The position numbers were made by a program, and so were the translations under genes. The notes below the pieces were generated by a model. It was given only the letters and a program-made list of their open reading frames with translations. It made no database searches and was not told the origin of the DNA. Source: Sphingomonas trueperi (GTDB lineage: Bacteria > Pseudomonadota > Alphaproteobacteria > Sphingomonadales > Sphingomonadaceae). Taken from it: a stretch of 64,000 nt of DNA. Location: assembly GCF_011927635.1 (NCBI RefSeq), contig NZ_JAATJB010000004.1, positions 186,001 to 250,000 on the forward strand, read 5' to 3'. Shown here piece after piece: positions 38,401 through 47,914 of the stretch (positions within the stretch are counted from its first letter, which is position 1; every line of letters begins with the position of its first letter).

Positions 38401-38883
38401 ATGGCCGATCCGCGGATCATCGACGTGACCCTCGACGAGCGCACCATCCTGTGGCGCTCGGCGGACATCGAGCAGGAACGCCGGATCGCGATCTACGACC
38501 TGATCGAGGACAATCACTTCGCCCCCCAGCGCGCACAGGCCGATGGCTATGCCGGGCCGTACAAGCTGCACCTCAGCGTCGAGGAAGGGCGCCTCGCGCT
38601 GGCGATCCGGCGGGCGGACGATACGCCGCTGGAGACGATCGTGCTCGGCCTCGCCCGCTTCCGGCGGCCGATCCGCGACTATTTCGCGATCTGCGACAGC
38701 TATTACCAGGCGATCCGCAACGCCACGCCCGCGCAGATCGAGACGGTCGACATGGCGCGGCGCGGCATCCACAACGACAGCGCCGAGCTGCTCCGCACCG
38801 CGCTGGAAGGCAAGATCGACGTCGATTTCGACACCGCGCGGCGGCTGTTCACGCTGATCTGCGTGCTCCACATCAAGGGATGA
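38401..38883 (+). CDS. UPF0262 family protein
   Basis: 160 aa, the usual length of this alphaproteobacterial family of unknown function. Recognised from RIIDVTLDERTILWRSADIE, EDNHFAP and FRRPIRDYFAICDSYYQAIR, with the terminal FDTARRLFTLICVLHIKG. Cytosolic, no TM. The stop overlaps the cdd start (ATGA). Confidence 0.9.
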   Translation: MADPRIIDVTLDERTILWRSADIEQERRIAIYDLIEDNHFAPQRAQADGYAGPYKLHLSVEEGRLALAIRRADDTPLETIVLGLARFRRPIRDYFAICDSYYQAIRNATPAQIETVDMARRGIHNDSAELLRTALEGKIDVDFDTARRLFTLICVLHIKG

Positions 38884-39338
38884 GTTTCATGACCACCGAA
38901 CGCGATGCGCTGATCGCAGCCGCCCGCACTGCCGCGCGCCACGCGCACGCGCCCTATTCGAACTTCGGCGTCGGCGCCGCGGTACTGCTGACCGACGGCA
39001 CGGTGGTGACCGGCGCCAATTTCGAGAACGCCAGTTACGGCCTGTCGCTCTGTGCGGAGACGGTGGCGCTGGCGACGGTCTCGGCCCAGGGGCGGCTGCG
39101 CGACGTGGCGGAGATCGCAGTCATCGGCGGGCCGATCGGCGCGGACGGGCTGCCGACGGGGACGGCGCCGGTCAGCCCCTGCGGCCGCTGCCGGCAGGTG
39201 ATCAACGAGGCGGCCCAGCTCGGCAAGCGCGACCTGCCCGTCCATTGCGGCGCGGCCGAGGGCGATGCGGTGGCGAGCTACCGCCTGTCCGAGCTGCTGC
39301 CGCAGGCGTTCGGGCCGGGCGATCTCGGCATCGCCTGA
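38880..39338 (+). CDS. cdd: cytidine deaminase
   Basis: 152 aa homotetrameric-type cytidine deaminase converting (deoxy)cytidine to (deoxy)uridine. Zinc and catalytic motifs are LCAETVAL (Cys-Ala-Glu) and SPCGRCRQV. N-terminal AHAPYSNFGVGAAVL and GANFENASYG bind substrate. ATG 38880 overlaps the UPF0262 stop; ATG 38889, with an AAGGGA eight bases upstream, is an equally good start. Confidence 0.94.
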   Translation: MSFMTTERDALIAAARTAARHAHAPYSNFGVGAAVLLTDGTVVTGANFENASYGLSLCAETVALATVSAQGRLRDVAEIAVIGGPIGADGLPTGTAPVSPCGRCRQVINEAAQLGKRDLPVHCGAAEGDAVASYRLSELLPQAFGPGDLGIA

Positions 39339-39366
39339 CCGGGCGCCTTCCCGGCGCGCCGATCCG

Positions 39367-40959
39367 TCATGCCGCCTTGAGCGAATAATCCTTGTAGCGC
39401 TGGCGGATCTCCATCTTGAGCAGCTTGCCGGTGGCGGTGTGCGGCAGGCTGTCGACGAAGTGGATCTCGTCGGGCAGCCACCATTTGGCGACGTGCGCGC
39501 CGAGATGCGCGAGGATCTCCGCCTCGCTCACCGCGCTCCCCGGCTTGCGCACCACGAGCAGGATCGGCCGCTCCTCCCAGCGCGGATGGTGCACCCCGAT
39601 TGCCGCCGCCTCGGCAACGCCTGCGCAGCCGATCGCGCAATTCTCCAGCTCGACCGAGCTGATCCATTCGCCGCCGGACTTGATCACGTCCTTGGCGCGA
39701 TCGGTGATCTGCATCACCCCGTCCGGGTGGAGCACCGCGACATCGCCGGTGTCGAACCAGTTGTCGGCATCGATCGCCGGCTGCTCCTCGCGATAATAGC
39801 GCGACACCACCCAGGGTCCGCGCACCTGCAGCCGGCCCGAGCTCCTGCCGTCGCGCGGCAACACCCTGCCCTCGTCGTCCACCGTGCGCAGCTCGACGCC
39901 GTACGGCACCTTGCCCTGCTTGCTGACCTGGTCGACCTGCGCCTCGAAGCTGAGCTCGTCCCAGTCGGGCGAGGGCGCGCCCATCGTGCCGATCGGGCTG
40001 GTCTCGGTCATGCCCCAGGCATGGTTGACCCGCATGCCCATCCGCATCAGCCGCTCGATCATCGCGCGCGGCGCCGCCGACCCGCCGATGGTGACGATCC
40101 TGAGGTGCTTGGGCGTCTCGCCGGTCGCGTCGATATGCTGGAACATCGCAAACCACACCGTCGGTACGCCGGCCGAGTGGGTGACCTTCTCGCGGTTCAT
40201 CAGCTCGCAGAGGATCTTGGGGTCGTTGACCGCCGAAAACACCATCTTGGCGCCCACCGCCGGCGCCGCCCAGGGCAGCCCCCAGCCGACCGCGTGGAAC
40301 ATCGGCACGATCGGCATCGCCACCGATTGGGTGGAGAGGTCGAACTCGGCGGGCTGCAGCTCGGTCAGCGCGTGGAGCACGGTGGAACGGTGAGTGTACA
40401 CCACGCCCTTGGGATTGCCGGTGGTGCCGCTGGTGTAGCAGAGCATCATCGGCTCGCGCTCGTCACCCTGCACCCAGGCATAGTTCCCGTCCTCAGCGGC
40501 GATCCAAGCCTCGAAGCCATCGGGACCGAGATCGTCGAAGCAGATATAATGCTCGACGGTCGTCCAATGGGGCTTCAATCGCTCGACCACGGGCGCGAAC
40601 ATCCGGTCGTAGAGCAGCACCCGGTCCTCGGCATGGTTGCCGATAAAGGCGAGCTGGTCGTCGAACAGCCGCGGGTTGATCGTGTGGATCAGCGCGCCCA
40701 TGCCGGTCGCGCCGTACCAGGCGACGAGGTGGCGGCTGTGGTTCATCGCCAGCGTCGCCACGCGGTCGCCCTTGCGGATGCCGAGCCGCTCCAGCGCCTG
40801 CGCCATCCGCCGCGCATCGTGCGCGATGCCGGCCCAGGTCGTGCGCGTCTCGCTGCCGTCCGCCCAGCGGGTGACGATCTCGCGGGGGCCATGTTCCCGC
40901 GCCGCGTGGTCGATCAGCGTGGATACCCGAAGCTCGAAATCCTGCATGCCGCCCAGCAT
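39367..40959 (-). CDS. medium/long-chain acyl-CoA synthetase (AMP-forming)
   Basis: 530 aa. Start at ATG 40959 because GGAG lies six bases upstream; an ATG four codons earlier is possible. The adenylate motif is [20 protein letters not shown], followed by [49 protein letters not shown] and a C-terminal [18 protein letters not shown] with the catalytic lysine. Activates a fatty acid to its CoA ester. No beta-oxidation genes are adjacent. Confidence 0.92.
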   Translation of the reverse strand: MLGGMQDFELRVSTLIDHAAREHGPREIVTRWADGSETRTTWAGIAHDARRMAQALERLGIRKGDRVATLAMNHSRHLVAWYGATGMGALIHTINPRLFDDQLAFIGNHAEDRVLLYDRMFAPVVERLKPHWTTVEHYICFDDLGPDGFEAWIAAEDGNYAWVQGDEREPMMLCYTSGTTGNPKGVVYTHRSTVLHALTELQPAEFDLSTQSVAMPIVPMFHAVGWGLPWAAPAVGAKMVFSAVNDPKILCELMNREKVTHSAGVPTVWFAMFQHIDATGETPKHLRIVTIGGSAAPRAMIERLMRMGMRVNHAWGMTETSPIGTMGAPSPDWDELSFEAQVDQVSKQGKVPYGVELRTVDDEGRVLPRDGRSSGRLQVRGPWVVSRYYREEQPAIDADNWFDTGDVAVLHPDGVMQITDRAKDVIKSGGEWISSVELENCAIGCAGVAEAAAIGVHHPRWEERPILLVVRKPGSAVSEAEILAHLGAHVAKWWLPDEIHFVDSLPHTATGKLLKMEIRQRYKDYSLKAA

Positions 40960-41081
40960 ATGCCTCTCCATTGCGTGGCTGTTTTGGGCGCAGGATACGC
41001 CTTCAACACTGGAAGTCGAGGGGTGCGGGCGTTACATTGCGTTTCCGGCAGGTTCCATACCCGAACGACGGCAGGCCTGGC

Positions 41082-44000
41082 TCAGGCCGCTGCCGCCAGC
41101 TTCATGCTCGCCGGCATCAGCGACGCCGCCTTCACGCCCGGCATGCCCTCGATCCGCGCCGCCAGCTCGGTATCGAGCCGGAAACCCCGGCCGAGCATCA
41201 CCGTCGCCTCGCCGCCGTCGATCGGGGCGTGGAGCAGGATCTCGCCCCTGCCGCCACCGCGCAGCTCGCCGACCAGCGCGGCCAGCTGCGCCGGCACGGT
41301 CGGATCCTCGATGCGGATTTCGAGGATCAGCTGGGTGGTGCCCGCCAGCGTGTCGAACGGCTGCACCCGCTTGACCGCCGCGCGCGGCGTATCCTCGCCG
41401 GGGCGCTTGTCGAGCTCCAGCGTCAGGATCGCGCAGCCGGTGCCGGCGGCGCAGGCCTCCATGTCCTTGGCGATCAGCTCCTCGAAACACGAGGTCTGGA
41501 TCTGCGCGCTGCGGTCCGAGATCGTCGCCATCAGATAGCGGTTGCCCCGCGCCGAGGTGCGGTAGCGGCAATCCTCGATCAGCGCGGCGATCTGCGCATT
41601 GACCCGCGCGCCCTCCGGGATCTGCATGTCGGGCAGGCTCGCGATGTCGCGTACGCCCTGGCCGCGGAACAGATGCTCGTAGCGATCGAGGGGATGTGCC
41701 GAGAAATAATAACCAAAGGCATCCTTCTCGGCGTTGATCTTGTCGGACATCGACCAGACCGCATCCTTGGGCACGGTGATCCCGCCGCCCGCCGGCTCGG
41801 CATCGCCGAACAGCCCGCCCTGCCCGCTCATCCGGCTGGCATGGTCGCGCTGGGCGACCGCGAGGATCGTCTCGGCGGCGGCATGGACGCCTGCGCGGTT
41901 GGGCTCGATGCTGTCGAACGCACCCGCCGAGGCGAGCGTTTCCAGCTGCCGCTTGTTCAGCACGCGTGGATCGACACGCTTGGCGAAATCGTCGAGGCTC
42001 GCGAAGCGACCGTTCTTCTCGCGCTCCTCGACCAGCAGCTCCATCGCCCGCTCGCCTACGCCCTTCAGCGCGCCCAGCGCATAGCGCACCGCCAGCCCCT
42101 CGCCATGCGCCTGCACGGTGAAGTCGGCCTCGCTGGCGTTGATGTCGGGCGAGGTCGCCTCGATGCCCAGCCGCCGCATATCGTCGGCGAACACCGCCAG
42201 CTTGTCGGTCTGGTGGATGTCATAGGCCATCGAGGCGGCGAAGAATTCGTGCGGATGGTGCGCCTTGAGCCACGCCGTCTGGTAGGCGAGCAGCGCGTAG
42301 GCAGCCGCGTGCGACTTGTTGAAGCCGTAGCCGGCAAACTTGTCGATCAAGTCGAACAGCTCGTTCGCCTTGGCCGCCGGGATGTCGTTCACTTCCTTGC
42401 AGCCCTTGACGAAGATGCTGCGCTGCGCATCCATCTCCGCCTTCACCTTCTTGCCCATCGCGCGCCGCAGCATGTCGGCGCCGCCCAGCGTGTAGCCGGC
42501 GAGGATCTGCGCGGCCTGCATCACCTGTTCCTGATAGACGAAGATCCCGTAGGTCTCCTTCAGGATCGGCTCGAGCAGGTCGTGCGGATAGATGATCGGC
42601 TCGCGGCCCGCCTTGCGCGCGCCGAAGGTCGGGATGTTGTCCATCGGGCCCGGACGGTAGAGCGATACGAGCGCGACGATGTCGCCGAAATTGGTCGGCC
42701 GCACCGCGGTCAGCGTGCGGCGCATGCCTTCGGATTCCAGCTGGAACACGCCGACCGTGTCGCCGCGCTGGAGCAGGGCATAGACGCCCTCATCGTCCCA
42801 ATCGAGCCGGTCGAGATTGACCTCCACGCCGCGCTTGGCGAGCAGCACCACCGCCTTCTTGAGCACCGACAGCGTCTTGAGGCCGAGAAAGTCGAACTTC
42901 ACCAGCCCGGCGCCTTCGACATTCTTCATGTCGAACTGGGTGACCGGCATGTCCGAACGCGGATCGCGATAGAGCGGCACCAGCCGCGCGAGCGGCCGGT
43001 CGCCGATCACCACGCCGGCGGCGTGGGTCGAGCTGTGGCGCGGCAGGCCTTCCATCCGCATCGACAGGTCGACGAGCCGCTTCACATCCTCGTTGCCGTT
43101 ATATTCTGCGAGGAATTCGCTCACGCCGTTCAGCGTGCGCTCCAGCGTCCAGGGGTCGGTCGGGTGGTTGGGGATCTGCTTGGCGAGGCGATCGACCTGG
43201 CCATAGCTCATCTGCAGCACGCGGCCGACGTCCTTGATCACCGCGCGCGCCTTCATCGTCCCGAAGGTGATGATCTGCGCCACATGATCCCGGCCATATT
43301 TCTCCTGCACGTAGCGGATCACCTCGCCGCGCCGGGTTTCGCAGAAGTCGATGTCGAAGTCGGGCATCGAGACGCGTTCCGGGTTGAGGAAGCGTTCGAA
43401 CAGCAGGCCCAGCTTGAGCGGATCGAGATCGGTGATGGTCAGCGCCCAGGCGACCGCCGAGCCCGCACCCGAACCACGCCCCGGCCCGACCGGGATGTCG
43501 TTCGACTTGGCCCATTGGATGAAGTCGGCCACGATCAGGAAGTAGCCCGGGAACCCCATCTGGATGATGATGTCGAGCTCGAACTGGAGGCGCTTGTTGT
43601 ATACCTCCACTTCGGCGGGATCGGTGATGCCGGCGAAGTCGAGCCGGTCCTTCAGCCCCTGCCAGCTCCGCTCGCGCAGCATCGCCGCCTCGCCCTCGCG
43701 GTCGCCGGCGAGGCTGGGGAGGATCGGCTTGCGCTTGGGCGCGGCATAGGCGCAGCGCTGCGCCACGACGAGGGTGTTCTCGATCGCCTCGGGAAGGTCG
43801 GCGAAATTGGTCTTCATCGTCTCGGCCGGCTTGAGCCAGGCTTCGGGCGAGGAACGCGGGCGATCATCGGTCTCGAGATAGGTCGAGTTGGCAATGCAGA
43901 GCATCGCGTCGTGCGCGTCGTAGAAATCGGCCTCGGCGAAGCATGCCGGGTTGGTGCCCACCAGCGGCAGGCCCCGCGCATAGGCGAGGTCGACCAGCTT

Positions 44001-44561
44001 GTCCTCGGCGCGAGTCTCCACCTCGTTGTTGCGCCGGGCGATCTCGACATAAAGTCGCTCGGGGAACAGCGCCTCGAGCTGCGCGACATAGGCTTCGGCG
44101 GTCTTGTCCTGCCCCTCGGCATAAAGCCGGGCGAGCGCGCCCTCCGCCCCCGCGGTCAGGCAGAGCAGCCCGTCGGTATGCCCGGTAAGCGCCGCGAACG
44201 GGACATGCGCATCCTCCTCAATCGGGCGGTCGAGATGCGCCTGCGAGACGAGGTGGCAGAGATTCTCATAGCCGGTCTGGTCCTGCGCGTAGAGCGCGAG
44301 CCAGTCGATCGGCACGTTGAGGCCCTCGGCGAGGTTCGAGCGCTTCACCGCCAGCAGCGTGCCGACGATCGGCTGGACGCCGGCCTTCTTGGCGGCGTCC
44401 GAAAAACTCATCGCGGCATAGAGGCCGTTGCGATCGGCGACGGCGATGGCGGGGAAGCCGTGGCTCTTGGCGTGCTTGGCGATCGCCTTGGGGTCGATCG
44501 CCCCTTCGAGCATGGTGTAGCAGGAGAAAACCCGAAGCGGGACGAAACCGGAATGCGCCAT
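41082..44561 (-). CDS. dnaE: DNA polymerase III subunit alpha
   Basis: 1159 aa replicative polymerase. The N-terminal PHP domain starts FVPLRVFSCYTMLEGAID. The polymerase core carries GPGRGSGAGSAVAWAL and the catalytic MPDFDIDFC, and the finger and thumb include GFNKSHAAAYALLAYQTAW. An OB-fold region follows, with a C-terminal tail. Housekeeping DnaE1 type by length. It stands alone, about 380 bp from gpx. Confidence 0.97.
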   Translation of the reverse strand: MAHSGFVPLRVFSCYTMLEGAIDPKAIAKHAKSHGFPAIAVADRNGLYAAMSFSDAAKKAGVQPIVGTLLAVKRSNLAEGLNVPIDWLALYAQDQTGYENLCHLVSQAHLDRPIEEDAHVPFAALTGHTDGLLCLTAGAEGALARLYAEGQDKTAEAYVAQLEALFPERLYVEIARRNNEVETRAEDKLVDLAYARGLPLVGTNPACFAEADFYDAHDAMLCIANSTYLETDDRPRSSPEAWLKPAETMKTNFADLPEAIENTLVVAQRCAYAAPKRKPILPSLAGDREGEAAMLRERSWQGLKDRLDFAGITDPAEVEVYNKRLQFELDIIIQMGFPGYFLIVADFIQWAKSNDIPVGPGRGSGAGSAVAWALTITDLDPLKLGLLFERFLNPERVSMPDFDIDFCETRRGEVIRYVQEKYGRDHVAQIITFGTMKARAVIKDVGRVLQMSYGQVDRLAKQIPNHPTDPWTLERTLNGVSEFLAEYNGNEDVKRLVDLSMRMEGLPRHSSTHAAGVVIGDRPLARLVPLYRDPRSDMPVTQFDMKNVEGAGLVKFDFLGLKTLSVLKKAVVLLAKRGVEVNLDRLDWDDEGVYALLQRGDTVGVFQLESEGMRRTLTAVRPTNFGDIVALVSLYRPGPMDNIPTFGARKAGREPIIYPHDLLEPILKETYGIFVYQEQVMQAAQILAGYTLGGADMLRRAMGKKVKAEMDAQRSIFVKGCKEVNDIPAAKANELFDLIDKFAGYGFNKSHAAAYALLAYQTAWLKAHHPHEFFAASMAYDIHQTDKLAVFADDMRRLGIEATSPDINASEADFTVQAHGEGLAVRYALGALKGVGERAMELLVEEREKNGRFASLDDFAKRVDPRVLNKRQLETLASAGAFDSIEPNRAGVHAAAETILAVAQRDHASRMSGQGGLFGDAEPAGGGITVPKDAVWSMSDKINAEKDAFGYYFSAHPLDRYEHLFRGQGVRDIASLPDMQIPEGARVNAQIAALIEDCRYRTSARGNRYLMATISDRSAQIQTSCFEELIAKDMEACAAGTGCAILTLELDKRPGEDTPRAAVKRVQPFDTLAGTTQLILEIRIEDPTVPAQLAALVGELRGGGRGEILLHAPIDGGEATVMLGRGFRLDTELAARIEGMPGVKAASLMPASMKLAAAA

Positions 44562-44941
44562 GCCCGAACCTAGGAGCGCACGCGCCCAATTGCCAACCCA
44601 CAGCTCCGCTTCTCCACAGCTTTTGCGCCCGGCCGAGCGATACCGCCGAAACGGATCGATCTACACCTGCACCACCATGCAGATATGGTAAACGAAGCGT
44701 GCGGCCGGGGCATCCACACACCTCCCGCTCCGGCCGTGCTTTTTTTTTCGACATCTCCGGCTTACACCAAGTTGCGCTGCGATCATCCATTCTGCCGCAA
44801 CGCCGTCATCCCGGCGGAAGCCGGGATCCATTCACCTCTCGGTCTCCGCAAGCGCCGAAAGCGAGACCCCAATGGACCCCGGCTTTCGCCGGGGTGACCG
44901 CCAGGGGCGCAGGAATGGGTTCTTGTCCGTGCGGCGTCGAC
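44562..44941. other. intergenic between gpx and dnaE
   Basis: 380 bp. It contains a run of nine T at about 44741-44749, the REP-like element at 44804-44900, and no gene I can support. Confidence 0.5.
44804..44900. repeat. REP-like inverted-repeat element, family 1, copy 2
   Basis: Left arm from 44804 and right arm 44871-44900 are inverted GCCGGGATCCA-type hairpins around a variable centre; total 97 bp. Matches the copies at 22111, 47732 and 58760. Confidence 0.85.
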
Positions 44942-45424
44942 TTAGAGCAGTGCCTCGATATCGGCGCCGATCGTGCTCGGCGCCGTCGTCGGGGCGTAGC
45001 GCGCCACCACCTCGCCCGCGCGGTTGACCAGGAACTTGGTGAAGTTCCACTTGATCGCCTCGGTCCCGAGCACCCCCGGGGCCTGCGCCTTGAGCGCCTG
45101 GAACAGTGGCGCGGCGTTGCTGCCATTGACGTCGACCTTGGCGAAGATCGGGAAGGTCACATTGTAAGTTAGCGAGCAGAAGCTGGCGATTTCCTCGGCA
45201 TTGCCCGGCTCCTGCGCGCCGAACTGGTTGCACGGGAAGGCCAGCACCGAGAAACCGCGGTCGCGATAGGCGCGCCAGAGCTGCTCCAGCTCCTTGTATT
45301 GCGGGGTGAACCCGCATTTCGACGCCGTGTTGACGATCAGCAGCACCTGGCCCGTGAACTTGGACAGATCGCTGGTGGTACCGTCCGGCAGCGTCACCGG
45401 CAGTTCCGTGATCGCCTCGCTCAT
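44942..45424 (-). CDS. glutathione peroxidase (Cys type)
   Basis: 160 aa thiol peroxidase that reduces hydroperoxides, in bacteria often with thioredoxin. The peroxidatic residue is Cys37 in [12 protein letters not shown], where animal enzymes have selenocysteine. The triad partners are Gln in NQFGAQEPG and Trp in KWNFTKFLV. The stop of lolD and this ATG overlap by 4 bp, so it is cotranscribed with the lipoprotein-release genes. Confidence 0.94.
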   Translation of the reverse strand: MSEAITELPVTLPDGTTSDLSKFTGQVLLIVNTASKCGFTPQYKELEQLWRAYRDRGFSVLAFPCNQFGAQEPGNAEEIASFCSLTYNVTFPIFAKVDVNGSNAAPLFQALKAQAPGVLGTEAIKWNFTKFLVNRAGEVVARYAPTTAPSTIGADIEALL

Positions 45425-46104
45425 GCCATTTCCTCCAGGCGCCCCTCGTGGAGCCGCACCACGCGGTCCATGCGTGCCGCCAACCGTTCATTGTGGGTCG
45501 CTACCAACGCCGCCGAACCTTCGTTGCGCACGAGGTTGAGGAACTCGCCGAACACGCGGTCCGAGGTCGCCTCGTCGAGATTGCCGGTCGGCTCGTCCGC
45601 CAGCACCAGCGGCGGCCGATTGGCGAGCGCGCGGGCGACGGCGACGCGCTGCTGCTCGCCGCCCGAAAGCTGGTTGGGCCGGTGCATCAGCCGGTGGCCG
45701 AGGCCGAGCTGGGTGAGCAGCTCGGTCGCGCGCGCCTGCGCCGCCGCGCGCGTCGCGCCGCGGATCAGCTGCGGCAGCACGACATTCTCGGTCGCGTCGA
45801 AATCGGGCAGCAGATGGTGGAACTGGTATATGAAGGCGAGCTTCTCGCGCCGCATGTCCGTGCGCCCGCCTGCGGGCAGCTGGGCCGCCTCTTCGCCGCC
45901 GATGCGGATCGATCCCTCGAACCCGCCTTCGAGCAGCCCCACCGCCTGGAGCAGGGTCGACTTGCCCGAGCCCGAGGGCCCGAGCAGCGCCACGATCTCG
46001 CCGGGCTGCACCGCCAGGTCGACCCCGCGCAGCACGTCGATGCGCACCCCGCCCTGCTCGAAGCTGCGCCGCAGATCGCGCGTCTGGAGGACCGGTTCAT
46101 TCAT
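45421..46104 (-). CDS. lolD: lipoprotein-releasing ABC transporter ATPase
   Basis: 227 aa. Walker A is [16 protein letters not shown] (about 41-56), signature [15 protein letters not shown], Walker [15 protein letters not shown]-loop [13 protein letters not shown]. The [16 protein letters not shown] wording is specific to LolD. It powers extraction of outer-membrane lipoproteins from the inner membrane. Overlaps the permease gene by 8 bp. Confidence 0.95.
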   Translation of the reverse strand: MNEPVLQTRDLRRSFEQGGVRIDVLRGVDLAVQPGEIVALLGPSGSGKSTLLQAVGLLEGGFEGSIRIGGEEAAQLPAGGRTDMRREKLAFIYQFHHLLPDFDATENVVLPQLIRGATRAAAQARATELLTQLGLGHRLMHRPNQLSGGEQQRVAVARALANRPPLVLADEPTGNLDEATSDRVFGEFLNLVRNEGSAALVATHNERLAARMDRVVRLHEGRLEEMA

Positions 46105-47347
46105 AGCGCAGCACCTGGACGGGATCGGTGCTCGCCGCCTTCCACGCAGGGTAGAGGGTGGCGAGGAAGGTGAAGAGCAGCGCCATCGCGCAGATCGCGA
46201 TGGTCTGCAGCGGATCGGTCTTGGCGGGCAGCTCGGTGAGGAAGCGCATCTGCGGGTCCCACACCTTCTGGCCGGTGACCAGGCCGATGAAGGTCGCCAC
46301 GCCCTCGCGATAATTCACGATCAGGAAGCCCAGGATCATGCCGGCCAGCACGCCCAGCGCGCCGATCGTGGTGCCGACCGTCACAAAGATGCGCATCAGC
46401 CCGCGCTTGCTCGCACCCATCGTCCGCAGCACCGCGATGTCGCGCCGCTTGGCCTGGACCAGCATGATCAGCGACGAGATGATGTTGAACGCCGCGACCA
46501 CGAGGATGATCGATACCACGGTGAAGGTCACGGTCCGGTCGAGCGAGATCGCCTCGAACAGCTCGCGGTTCATCTGCCGCCAGTCGGTGATCTGGCCGAT
46601 ATTCGCCACCTTGTCGGCGAGCGGGCGGATCACCTCGTCGATCTTCTCGGGCTTGTTGGTGTCGATACGGACCATCTGCACCGAATCGCCGAGCAGCAGC
46701 AGCGTCTGCGCGTCCTGCATCGGCATGATGATATAGGCCTTGTCATAGTCGTACACGCCCACCTCGAAGATCGCGGCGATGCGGTACTGAACGATGCGCG
46801 GCATGGTGCCGAAGGGCGTTGCGGAGCCCTGCGGGTTGATGATCGAGATCTGGCTGCCGATCGATGCGCCCAGCGCCTCGGCCAGCCGCGATCCGATCGC
46901 GATCTGCTCGCTGCCGGGCTTGAGGTTCTTGAACGAGCCGAGGATTTCCTTGCCCTTCAGCGTCGGGTTGTTGAGGATGTCCTCCAGCCGCAGCCCGCGG
47001 ACCAGTGCGAATTCGACCCGGCCGTTGTACGACGCGAACAGCGGCTGCTCGATCAGCGGGGTGGCGGCGGTGACGCCGGGGATCGCCTTGGCCTCGTCGG
47101 CGATGCGGCGCCAGTCGCGCAGCTGGCCGTTATAGCCCTGCACCACGGCATGGCCGTTGAGCCCGGAGATCTTGTCGAACAGCTCGGCGCGGAAGCCGTT
47201 CATCACGCTCATCACCACGATCAGCGCGGCGACGCCGAGCATCACGGCGACTAGGCTGAAGCCGGCGACGACGGCAATGAAGGCTTCGCTGCGCCCGGGC
47301 AGCAGATAGCGGCGGGCGATCATTCGCTCGTAGCGCGAGAGTAGCAT
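46097..47347 (-). CDS. lipoprotein-releasing ABC transporter permease (LolC/E or LolF type)
   Basis: 416 aa. N-terminal [19 protein letters not shown] and first TM ([23 protein letters not shown]) are the LolCE signature. A large periplasmic domain and three C-terminal TM segments follow, ending [16 protein letters not shown]. Only one permease gene is present with lolD, so the transporter is probably a LolF-like homodimer, unless a second permease lies elsewhere. Confidence 0.94.
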   Translation of the reverse strand: MLLSRYERMIARRYLLPGRSEAFIAVVAGFSLVAVMLGVAALIVVMSVMNGFRAELFDKISGLNGHAVVQGYNGQLRDWRRIADEAKAIPGVTAATPLIEQPLFASYNGRVEFALVRGLRLEDILNNPTLKGKEILGSFKNLKPGSEQIAIGSRLAEALGASIGSQISIINPQGSATPFGTMPRIVQYRIAAIFEVGVYDYDKAYIIMPMQDAQTLLLLGDSVQMVRIDTNKPEKIDEVIRPLADKVANIGQITDWRQMNRELFEAISLDRTVTFTVVSIILVVAAFNIISSLIMLVQAKRRDIAVLRTMGASKRGLMRIFVTVGTTIGALGVLAGMILGFLIVNYREGVATFIGLVTGQKVWDPQMRFLTELPAKTDPLQTIAICAMALLFTFLATLYPAWKAASTDPVQVLRYE

Positions 47348-47914
47348 GGGGATCCTCTAGGGCCGGTTGTGCGGCGTGGGAAGCGTTCTGTTGCCAATTC
47401 GACACAGGCTTGCCGCAATCTGCTGACGCCAAGCTGTCGACCGGTGACAAAGGCGCTCCGGCCTTCTACCAAGAAAGCGTCGAAGCGCAGGCGCAAAAAG
47501 GCCACGGTTCGGGGATGGTTTCCAGCTCCACAGGCGAGCAATCGCAAGTGTTTGTAGCGGGAACCTACTAAGGGGGCTGACGAGCAGTCGTCACGCAGGC
47601 GCCCGGGTCGGCAACGGCTCGGGCGTTTGCTTTTCCGGGGCCTCTGCCGGCTGTTTCATCTCGGCACGATCTTCGCGCGGACTTGTTGCGCGCCAGCCCT
47701 GGTGGCGGCTTTCGCGACCATCCCCCATCGCCGTCATCCCCGCGAAAGCGGAGCTCCATTGATGGAGTCGGTGCGGCAGGTACCGAAACGTCCTGGCAAA
47801 TGGATCCCCGCCTTCGCGGGGATGACGTCAGTAGCAATTATCGGGCGGAGCAGGTCGCCCCGCCCCGCCCGCCAACCTCCCCCGGCCATGGCGGGAGGCC
47901 AGTGCGTGTCACGA
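47348..47914. other. 567-bp intergenic between lolCE and TonB receptor
   Basis: It holds the lolCE upstream region, a REP-like element (47732-47827) and no supported gene. A basic 37-residue frame near 47442 (PSTKKASKRRRKKATVRG) is noted but not called. Confidence 0.45.
47732..47827. repeat. REP-like inverted-repeat element, family 1, copy 3
   Basis: Arms at 47732-47761 and 47799-47827 form inverted hairpins with a slightly diverged CCCCGCGAAAGCGG core; total 96 bp. Same layout as copies 1, 2 and 4. Confidence 0.8.

Noticed and set aside
40971..44573. 1200-codon open frame on the plus strand
   Set aside because: Shadow of dnaE; composition typical of reverse-strand frames.
47369..47557. 62-codon basic plus-strand frame
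   Set aside because: Lys/Arg-rich tail is suggestive but start and ribosome site are poor and third positions are not GC-biased throughout.
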